A stretch of DNA of 64,000 nucleotides. It comes from Nepenthes gracilis (Eukaryota; Streptophyta; Magnoliopsida; Caryophyllales; Nepenthaceae). The DNA lies in the NCBI GenBank assembly GCA_033239525.1, contig BSYO01000002.1:28688068-28752067 (forward strand), in the 5' to 3' direction. Within the stretch, counting starts at the first letter, position 1, and each line of letters begins with the position of its first letter. Below the pieces are notes generated by a model. That model saw only the letters and a list, made by a program, of their open reading frames with translations, had not been told where the DNA came from and did not search any database. Of the stretch, positions 41,201 to 52,190 are shown in pieces. The position numbers and the translations under genes were made by a program.

Positions 41201-44200
41201 ACTGTCTCACCCTATTCCAGTGAGGACAGGTGGTGAGTCTAGTCCGAATCTTAGGGGTGCCTTAGTAACAGTAGAGTTGTTACTGTCTGACATAATGGTC
41301 ATTGGTTCGAACTTTAAGAGCTTGCCTCTTTCATAATGCTAGTTAAGACCATGTTCAGTAGACCCTAAGTGGTCAAACTCTTTCCCAGATTCCGAGCATG
41401 ATTAAAGTTACATTCACCGGCTGCCTTTTTGAAAACATTGATGGGAAAAAGCCCTGAAAAACAATGGAATTGTCACTGTGTGACATAGTATTCGCGGATT
41501 AAAGTCGTGAAAACAGTCTTTTGCATAATACAAGTTAAAATAAGGCATAATAGATCCAAAAATGGTTCAATCCATCCTAGATCCTTCACGATAGCAGGAG
41601 TTTCATGCATGGTAAATCTTCATAGATGTTGTGGTTTGTTTATTCATGGTGAAAAGCTAATGGGATTTTGTTCAACAGGAGCCTTCTTACAGACTTTGTT
41701 AGGTTGGATCAAGATATTTTATCACCTCTTGCGGGAAAGAAGCAATTGTATACCTATGAAACATTGGACTTCTGGGAGCAGATTAAGACTCCTGGGTAAG
41801 CTGACTTCAAGAAACTCATACTTTCTCTTTTTCCTGCCTTTATAGCCATCTTGTGATTCTTTTTGGAGAATGTGTAACAGAATGTCTCTGAAATGCTCGG
41901 GCCTATACCTTTATCAATACCGAGTGACAACCCCTCATCTCTTGGCTAGTGGGGACGGCAAAAAGAATGCCACCGTAGTGGGCGATGTTTTTGTGCATCC
42001 ATCAGCAAAAGTCCATCCTACTGCTAAGGTATATATTTGTATTATCACTTATAGCTTACTGCTATGAATGAAAATATCAGTATCAGTTGCAGCCGTATAG
42101 GCTGAGACGTATTCATATTGAACTCATCCAATGCAAATATTTGTTATGGATCAGAACATAGTGGGGGAGAATATTAGGTAGTACATCAGAAAATATTTGG
42201 TATATTAGGTGACATTTTGAATATCGGATATATAGTCGATTCAGCAACATGGCGCAATGTTAATAAGGGCCTCCTGATATGGATAGTATTTTACATATTA
42301 GCCGATATTTTATTTCATGCTTAGCATGTATACGAAAGACTTTTTTTTGTTTTATCCAATTTTACTTCCTAAAAGTGGCATCTATGAAGATAATTTCAAT
42401 AAAGGCTTCTGCGAAGGCTTGGACGGCTGTAACAGAGGCCATATATATCATGTGCATCGGCCAACGAGGATTCACATAGCTGATTCTATGTCTTGTGACA
42501 TAGGCCTGGTTGATGCTAATGTTGCTACCCAATTTGGCATCTTCATACATTCTTTTAGAACCATTTGTGAGCTAGTACTTTCTATATGAAGCTCAAACAT
42601 GAATCATGCATCATTGCATTATTCTTCAAATATCATGCACCTGTATTTAGTTGATTGGTTGCTGTCAAGGTTTTCTTTAGATGCCATATTGAAGCAACCC
42701 TTTCAATTTATGGTCTTTGGTGGGGTTTTCTAGGGCAAGCCTAGTCTAGGCCAACCATAGGAGAAATGCATATGAGATGACATTAGTCCTTTCACCATTT
42801 GTCACCCTCGGCAATGGGTCAGATTAAACTCTGGTGCAGCCTTCTATTTTATTTTGTTTTATATTTTTTTCCTGTTGTTTTGTGTCTTATCATCCCGTCT
42901 GGCTTCCTTTATGGATCTCAAGTTTTGCCATAGACCACCCATGGAAGGAGTCTGACTTTTGTATATTCTTGTCTTTTTATTTCTCTCTAATTACTTAACA
43001 ACCCCCCCTCCAAAAACAAAAATAAAAGCTTGAACAGTGGAGGTGGAACAGATAATGTGCTAAAGCTATTGAATTCTCCAAGCTCCTTCCTATAGTAGAA
43101 TTTAACTAAATATATACAACAACAAAGTCTTAAGTCTCACTAAGTGGAATCGATTATATAAATTTATTTTCATTAATCTAATCGTTTTAGTGTAATATCA
43201 TTCAAAAATAAAAATAATTTTTAATTATTTTTATCACTTTACTCCAAATTTTTTTAGACTTATAATTTTGTCTCTTACATCCTACAACAATTAACTTATC
43301 TTTTCTTATTAGTATTGTATCTTGTCTATCCAAATCACCTTAGGTATCTTTCTCTCATTTTGTCATCTATAGATATAACTTGTAAACATTTATATCTGTT
43401 ATTGATTTTCTTATATCTTTTAATATGAATCAACTTATTTTTAGTATTCTTATTTATACAACACGTCCATGGTTTTCCTTAGTAATGTTTGAATATAGGG
43501 TAGGGTTTTAGGTCTTTTCAATCACCAATTCACCATCTATAGGTAAAAGGAAAGAGGATGTCTATTCATTGAATTATGCATTTGCATTTGCATTTGCATT
43601 TTTTCTTGTTTGTGTCATCCCCAACTGATCAATGTCTATTCCCATGTGACCCCACAGATCGGCCCCAACGTTTCAATTTCTGCTAATGCACGCATTGGAG
43701 CAGGTGTACGGCTCATCAGCTGTATCATCCTAGATGATGTTGAAATCAAGGTGTATGAACAAATCAAGGGTCCTTTATGCAACCAAAAGGAAAAAGATTC
43801 AAAAAAAAAAAATAGAAAGGCACTTCAGAAGATGTGAATAAGAGAAGTAATTCTCTCTGTAAACTAACTTGAAATCCTCTCTTCTCAGGAAAACGCAGTT
43901 GTAATTCATTCAATTGTTGGGTGGAAGTCTTCCATTGGGAAATGGTCCCGTGTCCAGGTGGGTCCGGAAAGTTTGGTTGGTGTCAATATGAACTTTAAAG
44001 AATCATTCTCAATTGAAATTATCAATCTGTGATGATAAATTTCGATCTTATGATTACAGGCCGAAGGAGACTACAATGCCAAACTTGGAGTGACAATTCT
44101 TGGTACCTTATTACCGCTTTCTTCATATCCTTCAGTTTTGTCCTGTAGTTCCCGTTTTGTTATAGAAAATATTTGCCAAATGAAAAAAATCACAGAATAT

Positions 44201-45017
44201 ATCTTTCTGAAAAATGCTTTCTATATTTTCTATAGATAATATTTTTCAAAGAAAATAAGCAATTGTCATAATATTTTGTAATGTTTGGCATGTATAAGAA
44301 AATTTAGTTATAACACAAATCAATTTTTCCGATCAATGCTGTTATTTTACAATCAAGAAAAATATTTGGTCACCATCAGTTTGTCATCAATGTGATCATT
44401 TTCCTAGGGGTCACAGCATTGCAAGCAGGCATTAAGGGGTGGGATTTGGGGTGGGTGTCAGTGCATTGGCAACTGACAACCAGCTGTGGGAGTTAGATGG
44501 ATTGGCAGATGGCAACTAGAGTCTATAGTTAGGGGTGTCAATGGCTAGCAATGGGAGTCGGGGTACTGCCAGCTGGCAACCAGAGAGAGGTCTCACCTGC
44601 CAACAACTGAAGGTGGGGTCGGGGTGCCTATGGTTTGTTGACAGCAAGGCAAAAGCTTTGATTAATTGGTGTAATGCCCAATGGTAAATAGTAAATGAGT
44701 TCCAGAAAATGACATTTTATTTCTTAATGGAAGTCAATTCCTAGATTTAAAGCTTATGTTTTCTGTTGAATGGAAAATATTTTATATTAACTTAATTTCT
44801 ACACGTGTCAAAACATCATAACATATGGAAAATACTTTCCCATGCACGGCAAACATTAAAAAATATGAAAAATATTTTTCAGAAAGTTATTTTTCGGTTG
44901 GTGTCTTGTGATTCAGGAGAGGATGTGACCGTAGAAGATGAGGTTGTGGTAATCAACAGCATTGTGCTCCCGCACAAGACACTCAATGTAAGTGTGCAAG
45001 AGGAGATAATCTTATAG
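38246..45017 (+). CDS. KJC: GMPPA-like mannose-1-phosphate guanylyltransferase homologue (KONJAC type)
   Basis: Plant KONJAC proteins are GMPPA-type nucleotidyltransferase homologues. They stimulate GDP-mannose pyrophosphorylase (VTC1), which supplies GDP-mannose for glucomannan, glycoproteins and ascorbate. Exons: 38246-38303, 38770-38867, 38985-39085, 39179-39257, 39393-39453, 39597-39643, 39758-39850, 39955-40045, 40696-40744, 41679-41795, 41881-42028, 43658-43750, 43889-43957, 44060-44102, 44917-45017. These join in frame to 415 aa plus TAG, the family's usual length. The N-terminal nucleotidyltransferase part has [63 protein letters not shown] and [12 protein letters not shown]. The C-terminal left-handed beta-helix has [29 protein letters not shown] and [12 protein letters not shown], ending [10 protein letters not shown]. 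The ATG is the only one in frame before the GG(P/T) loop. Introns 9, 11 and 14 hold SINEs, an RTE fragment and a MITE. The gene looks intact. Confidence 0.96.
41257..41430 (+). mobile_element. Au-type SINE, first of a head-to-tail pair (intron 9)
   Basis: GTGCCTTAGTAACAGTAGAG head, box-B-like GGTCATTGGTTCGAACTTT, GACCATGTTCAGTAGACCCT block and tail CACCGGCTGCCTTTTT all follow the Au SINE layout. It lies just upstream of exon 10 of the GMPPA-like gene, in sense orientation. Confidence 0.72.
41451..41612 (+). mobile_element. Au-type SINE, second of the pair (intron 9)
   Basis: Begins GCCCTGAAAAACAATGGAAT, has a decayed box B (TTCGCGGATTAAAGTCGTG), a GGCATAATAGATCC block and the tail AGCAGGAGTTTCATGCATGG. 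It starts about 20 bp after the first SINE in the same orientation and ends 66 bp before exon 10. Confidence 0.65.
42065..42310. repeat. GATAT-rich dispersed repeat fragment (intron 11)
   Basis: AATATCAGTATCAG, TCGGATATATAG, CTGATATGGATAGT and GCCGATATTT words resemble the fragments near 7800, 34955 and 35826. No gene lies here; a 90-codon frame at 42317-42589 is without a recognisable domain. Confidence 0.35.
43115..43520 (-). mobile_element. RTE-type LINE 3' end, antisense in intron 11
   Basis: On the plus strand the block ACAACAACAAAGTCTTAAGT, CACTAAGTGGAATCGATTATAT, then TTTCTCTCATTTTGTCATCTATAG and TATTTATACAACAC follows the complement of plant RTE LINE 3' ends. Those encode the C-terminal RLRWFGH..., HVADP... 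region and finish in TTG repeats. Here the 3' end with (TTG)n is at 43115-43127 on the minus strand. Heavily mutated and 5'-truncated. Confidence 0.6.
44203..44886. mobile_element. MITE (hAT-like) with GC-rich repeated core, intron 14
   Basis: CTTTCTGAAAAAT at 44203 is the exact inverse of ATTTTTCAGAAAG at 44874-44886. Homology of the arms extends inward (TAATGTTTGGCATG on the left against CATGCACGGCAAACATTA on the right, inverted). The core at about 44405-44645 is GC-rich with degenerate repeats of GGTGTCAATGGC / TGGCAACCAG type. No 8-bp target duplication is obvious, so the superfamily is tentative. Its right end lies 30 bp before the last exon of the GMPPA-like gene. Confidence 0.65.
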
Positions 45018-45253
45018 CCAAATTGCATAGCACAAAGAAGGCTTTCTCTATTGCTGCCATTTAGTTTTCATTTCCCCTCACACATGACACAGATGATGTG
45101 TTTGTAGTCTTAACCATCATTTTTTTCAAGTCAGAAGATGAATAAGTTTCATGTCTTGTTATCATTTTTGTGTCAGTTGCTTGTGATCTAATAGATGAGG
45201 ACTCGTTTCTTTGGCGTTGTTATTTCTCTATGTATTATTGGCCTATCTTTAAC

Positions 45254-45259
45254 AATAAA
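45254..45259 (+). terminator. Candidate polyadenylation signal of the GMPPA-like gene
   Basis: AATAAA lies 237 bp after the stop codon, a normal distance for a plant 3' UTR, and is followed by GCTTGCAGTTGC. No transcript evidence is available here. Confidence 0.45.
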
Positions 45260-47384
45260 AGCTTGCAGTTGCAACAAGTTATGGCACGACATTGTACATT
45301 AATTTTTTTATGATGATGTTGTCTATAACTTTCTATGTTATATTTTAGCAATGGCAGGCTTGGCATCTTGTGACGTGGTGGCTAAGTGTGGTTTGAATTA
45401 CTTGATGTACTACAAAGGAATATAGCGTATAATTTCTTTTTTGTTTGAACTTGATTTGTAAACAACATAATCACATAAAATATGCTCATACTCCCGTTTA
45501 TGCTTGTCAACCTGAGCTCAAATGAGTTCAAACTGAATGATCTCGAGCTGAGTTTCAAATATCTTAATAATGTGAGATTTATTTATTTATTTATTATATG
45601 ATTTTGTTAGTATAGATAAAAATAAAACATTATAATATTGAGAGTATCTCAATGGTGGCTAAATATCTCCCACACACACCACTCTTTGTTTTAGGTTAGT
45701 GATTGATTGACTCTCAATGGTGGCTAAATATCTAAATACTCTGGGGACACCTTTTAGCCAATCTCAGATCCCATGATACTCATCTGTGCATCTATTCCTA
45801 TAAAAGACTGTTGGTATAAATAAATATATAAAACACCGCCTTATTGATGGCTTCCTAAAATTGGCCAAAGGGTATCCTCCTAGCACTACCCCATCAACCA
45901 TAACAGCCAATCCCAATCAACTCTTCTAAACCCAGAAAGCAGCTCAAATACATCCCACAGTACATTAACCTGAAATTCAACTTCTCCTCTTCAGAATATG
46001 GGGAGACTGCAAAACTGTAATCACCAAAAGCATTTTGCCGAGCTGCTAAGTTAATGTGATCAAACCAACAGCAAGTTCATACAGGCAATAATGGCAACTC
46101 TACTCTAAGAGTTACCCTGAAAGAGCCTACCCAACAGGCCAGGATTATTATCATCAAAACCAATTACGTATAGCATAACTTCTTATGAGTTTCGTAGTCT
46201 TAAAATATCAACTCCCCCTTCTAACGAGTTGATAATTGATCCTCTCATCACTCCTAGTAAAATGTTATTTCTGCATCCTAAGACAACAAGTTATACCTTA
46301 GAATAATCCCTCATATAATCCGAAGTTCACAAACAGCACTTCTTTGCAGCATTACAAGTTTTAATAAACCACTGTTAACTTAGACATCAAAGTGGACATC
46401 TCAAGGAAAATGTCGAGTTCAATGACCCATCTTATCATAACAACGTGTGACAAATGGAAGTTTGGGATATGGATCCCGATTGGCTGTCATTCACGTAGAC
46501 ACTGCAAAAACTATTGCATGCAAGATCCATTGATTTACAATCTTAGCTATTCAACATGCAATCACAACAATAAAATAGTCAAGCATGAGGAAATCCCGTA
46601 CACCTTTTTTTAAGCCATTCACTATGAAACCTGAGCCGACACAGTGATATGGCTAATAATAAATTTAATATAAGGCTAAAGTCTCTAAGCTAGACATTCT
46701 TATTGTAGGATAAGCAGCATGAAATGCTTTCTGAAACATTAGACAAAAGATGACTTTTTTTCCATTGTCCGAGAAGCTGGAGTGATTCTAAGAAAGCTTA
46801 GCCAAAGATGACATTGATTTGTGTGGTGTTCTTGAAATGAACTATGCACATTAACTCTTTCTTTCCTAAGATGGCTTCTGCCCCCGCCTTTTTGGTTATT
46901 ATGTTATAGTTATAGGCGTAAAAAAGTGATCGACCTGTTTACCATCGCATACAAGTTGTTCTGATATTTTGTATAGAAGACAAAAGTTAGTCTATATGAA
47001 ATAAAGTTAGCCTGTACTTTTTTATGGGCTCACTTTGAGATTTTTTATTAGTAATCATAACCAAGCATGTTTAAGAAAAAATTGTCTTTGAACCACATAT
47101 TCAAATTACATTAGTAAACATATCCTAAAATCCATGAAGTCTAAAAAATTGGAGTTTATGTTGCTCTCTCCTTTTCCAGTGTTCTCTTCTTTTGCATCAG
47201 ACTAACTAATGAAGATACATTAGAGAATGGAACAACATACATTCAGTCAGTTGAGTCTTTGAGTCATGGAGAACATGCAACCCAACGATCCATCTGACCA
47301 CTTCGTGAACGAAAATTAGATGGAAAATGGTGTTCGGAGTTTTCACGAGCTGGAAAAAGAAATTGTGTTAGAAAGGGTAAGTCA
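45260..47384. other. Convergent intergenic region
   Basis: Non-coding DNA between the tails of the GMPPA-like and DEL genes. Direct repeats of CTCAATGGTGGCTAAATATCT occur at 45648 and 45713. A GAGCTCAAATGAG / CTCGAGCTGAG segment lies near 45512-45556. A TTTATT (AATAAA on the minus strand) near 47044-47049 could serve the DEL gene. The short frame at 46392-46613 has no recognisable domain. Confidence 0.45.
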
Positions 47385-50300
47385 TCACGGAACTTGCTCT
47401 AAAGACTTCTTCTCAGCAACTTCAGAGTACCAAGATTTCCATGCTTCCACATAATGGTCGAAAAGCTCTCGCAAAGCTGCAAAATCATTAACAAATCACT
47501 CAGCATTTGCTCATTGTATTCCAATCACAACCATCAGAGGTGTTATTAACTTGTCATATTAACTAATATTTCTTTGGATATGAATTTAGTGATCGATATC
47601 TTTGGTCTTTAAAAAGAAGATATCAGATAAAATGATGCTTATTATCATATTTGAAGGGAGTGAGGGTGTAAATTCTTTGGCAGATGACAACAATGAGAAA
47701 TGTAACAGGTGACAAGTTGAAAGCACCAATTTTCTTGGGTTCTGGCCGTATTTTTTCAGAAAGTTATGTAACCACAACTTGATACAAGAGTTATATTGTT
47801 CTATTTGAGATGTAGGTCACTGATTACCTACATCATTCCCACAATGTGCGAACTGCTTTGAGCCACCTCTTCTTACTGATTACCCACAAATCATTAGTAA
47901 GTAAGCCTATTTGTGGAGCTAATGAAAACAGGCACAAAAAGGCTACATGTCTAAAATATGAGTAGTTCATCAGTTAGGCAACTTTAATCAACTGCCATTT
48001 CTGCCCAATACCATCCACTCTTTTCAGACTTTAGGTGATGCCAAAGTGTTTATCGTTTTGATATTGTCACAACTGCATTACAAAAGTAGCAAGAAGTACC
48101 TTGATTGTGATACTGAGGGTGATAAGTCGAGATGAGACTTTCCCAGTCGTGAGCTTGCCTTGCATTCTTCTGTTGAGAAGCCCCCACTTTCAATACAGTA
48201 GTAGGGGAAAAAGGGCCAAATTTGTAGCTTTTCGAGCACCGTTTTGGATCCTGGTCCAGATTACTCATGCTCTCCTCACTTTTCAGATTCTCCTTTTTCA
48301 ATGGCATCCTTTGCTGTTTTTGATCGTTTTCAGGTAAAAGATCCACCTTGTTTCTCTTATAACTGGTGTTTGTAATGTCAGTTCCAAATGATCTTTTCCT
48401 AGTCTCATTTGTAAAGGGTTGATCAGAACATGTGTTGTCTAGCTTCTCTAGCACACCCAACCACTTGAATGCTGGCTTCCTGGTCTCTGGATGATGGGTC
48501 TGCGTGGCATTCAGATTAAGCTTAAGAACTAGAGAATGGAGAATATAATTTCAAGGTTTTTCATCCTCGCATAATAAATAGGCATCAAGTTTTTTTCTTT
48601 TTTTTTTCCGGAAATTGATGATGCAAGAAACATCCGAGTGCTAAACAGCTTGTGAACTTGTTGATTAGCAAGAACTTCCACATTATTGATGCCCATAAGA
48701 TGCTTACCTTTTCAATCAGGCGCATGGAGGACAGCACATTCGCAATGTCATACAATCGTCTCACTTTTGCTGTAGAATTATCTTAAGAAACAAGGGTTAG
48801 CTGCTGAGCCCGCTTTCTGTTAGATGACTAATTTAAACACAGGGTGCAAAGTAAATATTTCTTACTCCTCATTATTGATGAGCTATGAGCATTCCCAAGC
48901 AGTACTTTTGCAGCATCGTCAAGGGAGATCATATCAACCTGGATATATTATTCAGCAATCATATGCATGGAAATAGACGAGTTAAACGACAGCAATCTGT
49001 ATCTACTACTTACATCAGAGCAAAGAAAGAGCTTGACAAAATTCTGTGTAAGGAGTCCAAGGGATTTTTCTCTTCTGTTGTCTGTCAACACAACGTCAAC
49101 ACCACACAAATTAAGCAGCTCACTACTTCAAACTTCATTTCTATAGGCAATTTTGACATGCATTGGAGGAGGTGTTTGGCCCGGTGACCAACAAATCCTT
49201 CATAACATTTTGCCTTAAATGGGGTTGGGATGTTTTTGGTTGTTAGATCTTTCAACAAGCAAAACCTCTTTTGGTTAAAAAGATGATACTATTTTAGAAT
49301 TGTAACAGCAACAGTGTTTTTGCAGAAGCCTATAAATATGAGATTTTCCTCGACATTTTCAGTTGATATTTGTGAAATATTGGTTATTTCATAAACTCAT
49401 TTACTCTAAAAGTTTTAACTATAAAATTATGTATCAAAAAGCATATTTAAATATAAATTTATTATCTAAAAGTTTTAACTATAAAATTATGTATCAAAAA
49501 GCATATTCAAATATAAATTTATTATCCTCATCACAGTATCAATCTGTTCTTTTAATCAAAAATTTATTATTTTTATTAATCTTAATTTTATAAATGTTAA
49601 AATATTATTATAAGTAACAACTCAATATAATATCTAATTATTTTAAAAAATAATTACTTTTCTCTTAAATACCTCAAAGGCATTCAAAACACACATTGAG
49701 TCTCAAAAAGACCCACATCTTAGAGCATGGATGCAAATTTATTGGAATAAGACTCACCTAAATACATTGTAGACGTTAAGACTTCAAGCTCGAATATAAG
49801 CACGCATTTTAAAACAATGGTTATTGGTACTGTCTTTCTCACGGAATAATTGTTATAGGTAGTGGGATTATTTAAATGTAGAAATACTAAGATAATACTT
49901 TTAAAATAATATAAAATATGCTTTTTGCTGGCCATTTTATATTAAACATTAATATCTGACAACAATCTAACCAAACAACACTTTTTTATTCAATATTAAT
50001 AATAATAACAACATTAAACAGCCAATAACACCAAGGTAGTTTTTTAACGGTTTAATCAAATGAGGCCTAAATTAAACCCCCCCAAAAAAAAAAAAATAAA
50101 AATAAAAATAAAAACACGCAACTCCAAAAACTTCGGGAATATTTCCTTAATTTACGCCCAGGGAAAAATTAAGGGTTACATAGAGTCTTTGAAATATAGA
50201 CGATTAGAAATGGTATATAAAATATAAACAGGAATGCAAACAAATTACAGACAGCATTACCTGGTTTAGATGATGCAGATGACTTTGTGATGTTAGAGTT

Positions 50301-51476
50301 TAACGTCTCCGACTGGCTTCCAGTATTGGGATTGGAGTACGTTTCATCATCATCATCATCCAAAACCTGAGATTACATCCGCAAGTGAGTTCACCCCCGG
50401 TCCATGATATACAGGAAACACTAAGAACCAAACAATGTTAACGAGAATTTGTTAACCGTAGTAGACCCACCTTTATACTGTCGATTCCATCAGAAGAACC
50501 CAAATTCCTCTAAAGCCCTCTTCCTGTCACGGCACCAAGCAAAACGATGAATTACGGATTGAATACTTCATCCTCGAGTATGAGTGATCTTGCATAGTCT
50601 TTAACTAAAATACCTTTAGCTGTTCTAGTGCCTTAGGGATCCCTTTAAACCCTCTCCATGTGTACTGATTTTTGGCCTTCCGCGATAGAACCTGAATTAG
50701 ATATTTAAAACCCACATGAGCTTTAAAACAATAACAAGATTTATTTTTTCTTCCTGGATTAATGCATAATAGATAGGTTGTGGATTACTTGGGCATATCA
50801 ACAAATGATGGTTAGTGAAATTTATTCAGTGGAGGCTATAATAAAACACTTAATGAGCGTCGTGTTCTCAAGAAGAGAGGACATATAGATTCAAATTTTA
50901 AGTAGATTGTCAACCGCGACAAAATTCACTACAGAGCTAACCATTTAAAACTCATATATGTATGGCTTGATGATTTTATCACGGAGTTGGAACAAAAAAA
51001 AAAAGGCATAACAGAGATCTCACCCCAACACTTTCCAACACATTGACAATGTCGTAGATCCGACGCCTCTCAACCCCTGCAAATTCCCCACGGAAAAACC
51101 CCGAACTTTTCATTGTAATAGGAAAACTAATAATTTTGCAACATTTATCAAAAACTGCAAAAAGAAAAAAAAATCAACGGCGATAGACCAGATCTATACC
51201 TAATTTAATCGCGGCATCGTCGAGTCCTATCGATTCCACACCATCCCGATTGTACAAGCTCAAGAAACTGCATAAACACACGAAATGCTTATCGGAGATA
51301 AAAAAAATAGAGGAAAGAAGAAAGGCACTGGACACATTTAAACTAAAGACCCATCAAAGAATACAAGAAAAGAAAAGAAATTACTTTGAGCACAAGAGAC
51401 CAAGAGATTTCTGCTTACGGCTGTAAATACGGTGTGTAGATCCGGACTCTGGCTGAGAAGATGGGGACATCGCCAT
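47385..51476 (-). CDS. DEL: Atypical E2F transcription repressor (DP-E2F-like, two DNA-binding domains)
   Basis: DEL/E2F7-8-type proteins bind E2F sites as monomers through two winged-helix domains and repress cell-cycle or endocycle genes. They lack dimerisation and transactivation regions. Exons (minus): 51476-51385, 51267-51200, 51076-51024, 50691-50614, 50509-50471 (or from 50523), 50366-50261, 49081-49014, 48938-48866, 48769-48708, 48499-48100, 47476-47385. With acceptor 50509/50510 the frame is open for 376 aa. Domain 1 spans about aa 18-90 (YSRKQKSLGLLCSNFL, GVERRRIYDIVNVLESVGVL). Domain 2 spans about aa 147-230 (NRREKSLGLLTQNFVKLFL, KVRRLYDIANVLSSMRLIEK, RKPAFKWLG). An acidic (Asp)5 stretch lies between them and the tail is basic. 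Exon 5 using the conserved acceptor (50523) shifts frame and stops, see findings. The start is the first Met; the alternative Met3 is next to it. Confidence 0.92.
49405..49526. repeat. 60-bp tandem duplication in DEL intron 6
   Basis: Two nearly identical 60-bp units (TCTAAAAGTTTTAACTATAA ... AAATTTATTA) start at about 49405 and 49465. Since 60 is divisible by three, a chance frame across them shows a 20-residue repeat, but it is intronic and not a gene. The rest of intron 6 (49082-50260) is AT-rich with a poly-A/AAAAT run near 50085-50115. Confidence 0.85.
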
Positions 51477-51559
51477 TACTAGTCGAAGCCCAGAAAAGAG
51501 AGCAGTGTTGAGGAGGTGAATAAAAGAACAGTTGAGATGGAGAGAGACGGGAGCGGCGA

Positions 51560-51567
51560 CTTGGCGC
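51560..51567 (+). promoter_or_regulatory. E2F-like site upstream of the DEL gene
   Basis: CTTGGCGC matches the E2F consensus TTTSGCGC at seven of eight positions and lies 84-91 bp upstream of the DEL start codon in a locally GC-rich patch. E2F-controlled transcription of DEL genes is known in plants, so a role is plausible but unproven. Confidence 0.35.
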
Positions 51568-51699
51568 GGTCAGTAGTTTTTTGAAAAGAAAAAAGAGTGA
51601 GACGGATTGGGAGGGGAGGACTATTGAAATTTCAAAAAATGGAGGTCGTTTGTATCGAGCGGGCTATCCATTTTCGTTAAACGGTGATACAGGGCTGCG

Positions 51700-52190
51700 C
51701 GTCATTTCATCTTGGGTCGGAATTCAACCTTATAGCATAAGATGCTATTTTTTAAAATTTTTAAATTATTAATTTTTAAATAAATAATTATAATTTTAAT
51801 TAAATTAATTTTTATTTTAAAAAAATAATTAAATTATAACTAATCATTTAAAAATAAATAACAAAATTTTTTAAAAAAAATACTTTCAATAGATGGAACT
51901 CCTTTTATACCATTTTGTTTAATATAAATTACACAATCAAAATATATAAATATAATTTTAAAAATAATTTTTGATATGTTCTTAAATTCAAATTATTGTA
52001 TGGTTTAGAGAGCTACCAGATTTCTTCTAACGGGTTGAATTAATGCAGATCTAATCTCCACTTCTAATAACCTGAATTTTACACATCACAATAAATTAAC
52101 GAAATGTTAAAAAATGATAGAATTTACTTTTTAGTATATTCTCTAACGCTCAAATCAGAAACATTTCTATGACAAAAGGAAAAATAAAGA
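51700..52190. other. AT-rich intergenic DNA
   Basis: Mostly A/T runs (TTTTAAA, AATTAATTT) upstream of the DEL promoter patch. No feature is supported here. Confidence 0.5.

Noticed and set aside
41507..41845. 112-codon frame as a separate gene
   Set aside because: It covers a SINE and exon 10 of the GMPPA-like gene in the wrong frame.
48050..48460. A stand-alone 136-codon minus-strand gene
   Set aside because: It is most of exon 10 of the DEL gene read through its donor into intron 10.
49363..49593. Frame with a repeated 20-residue unit as a repeat protein
   Set aside because: The repetition comes from a 60-bp tandem duplication in DEL intron 6. The sequence is AT-rich and intronic.
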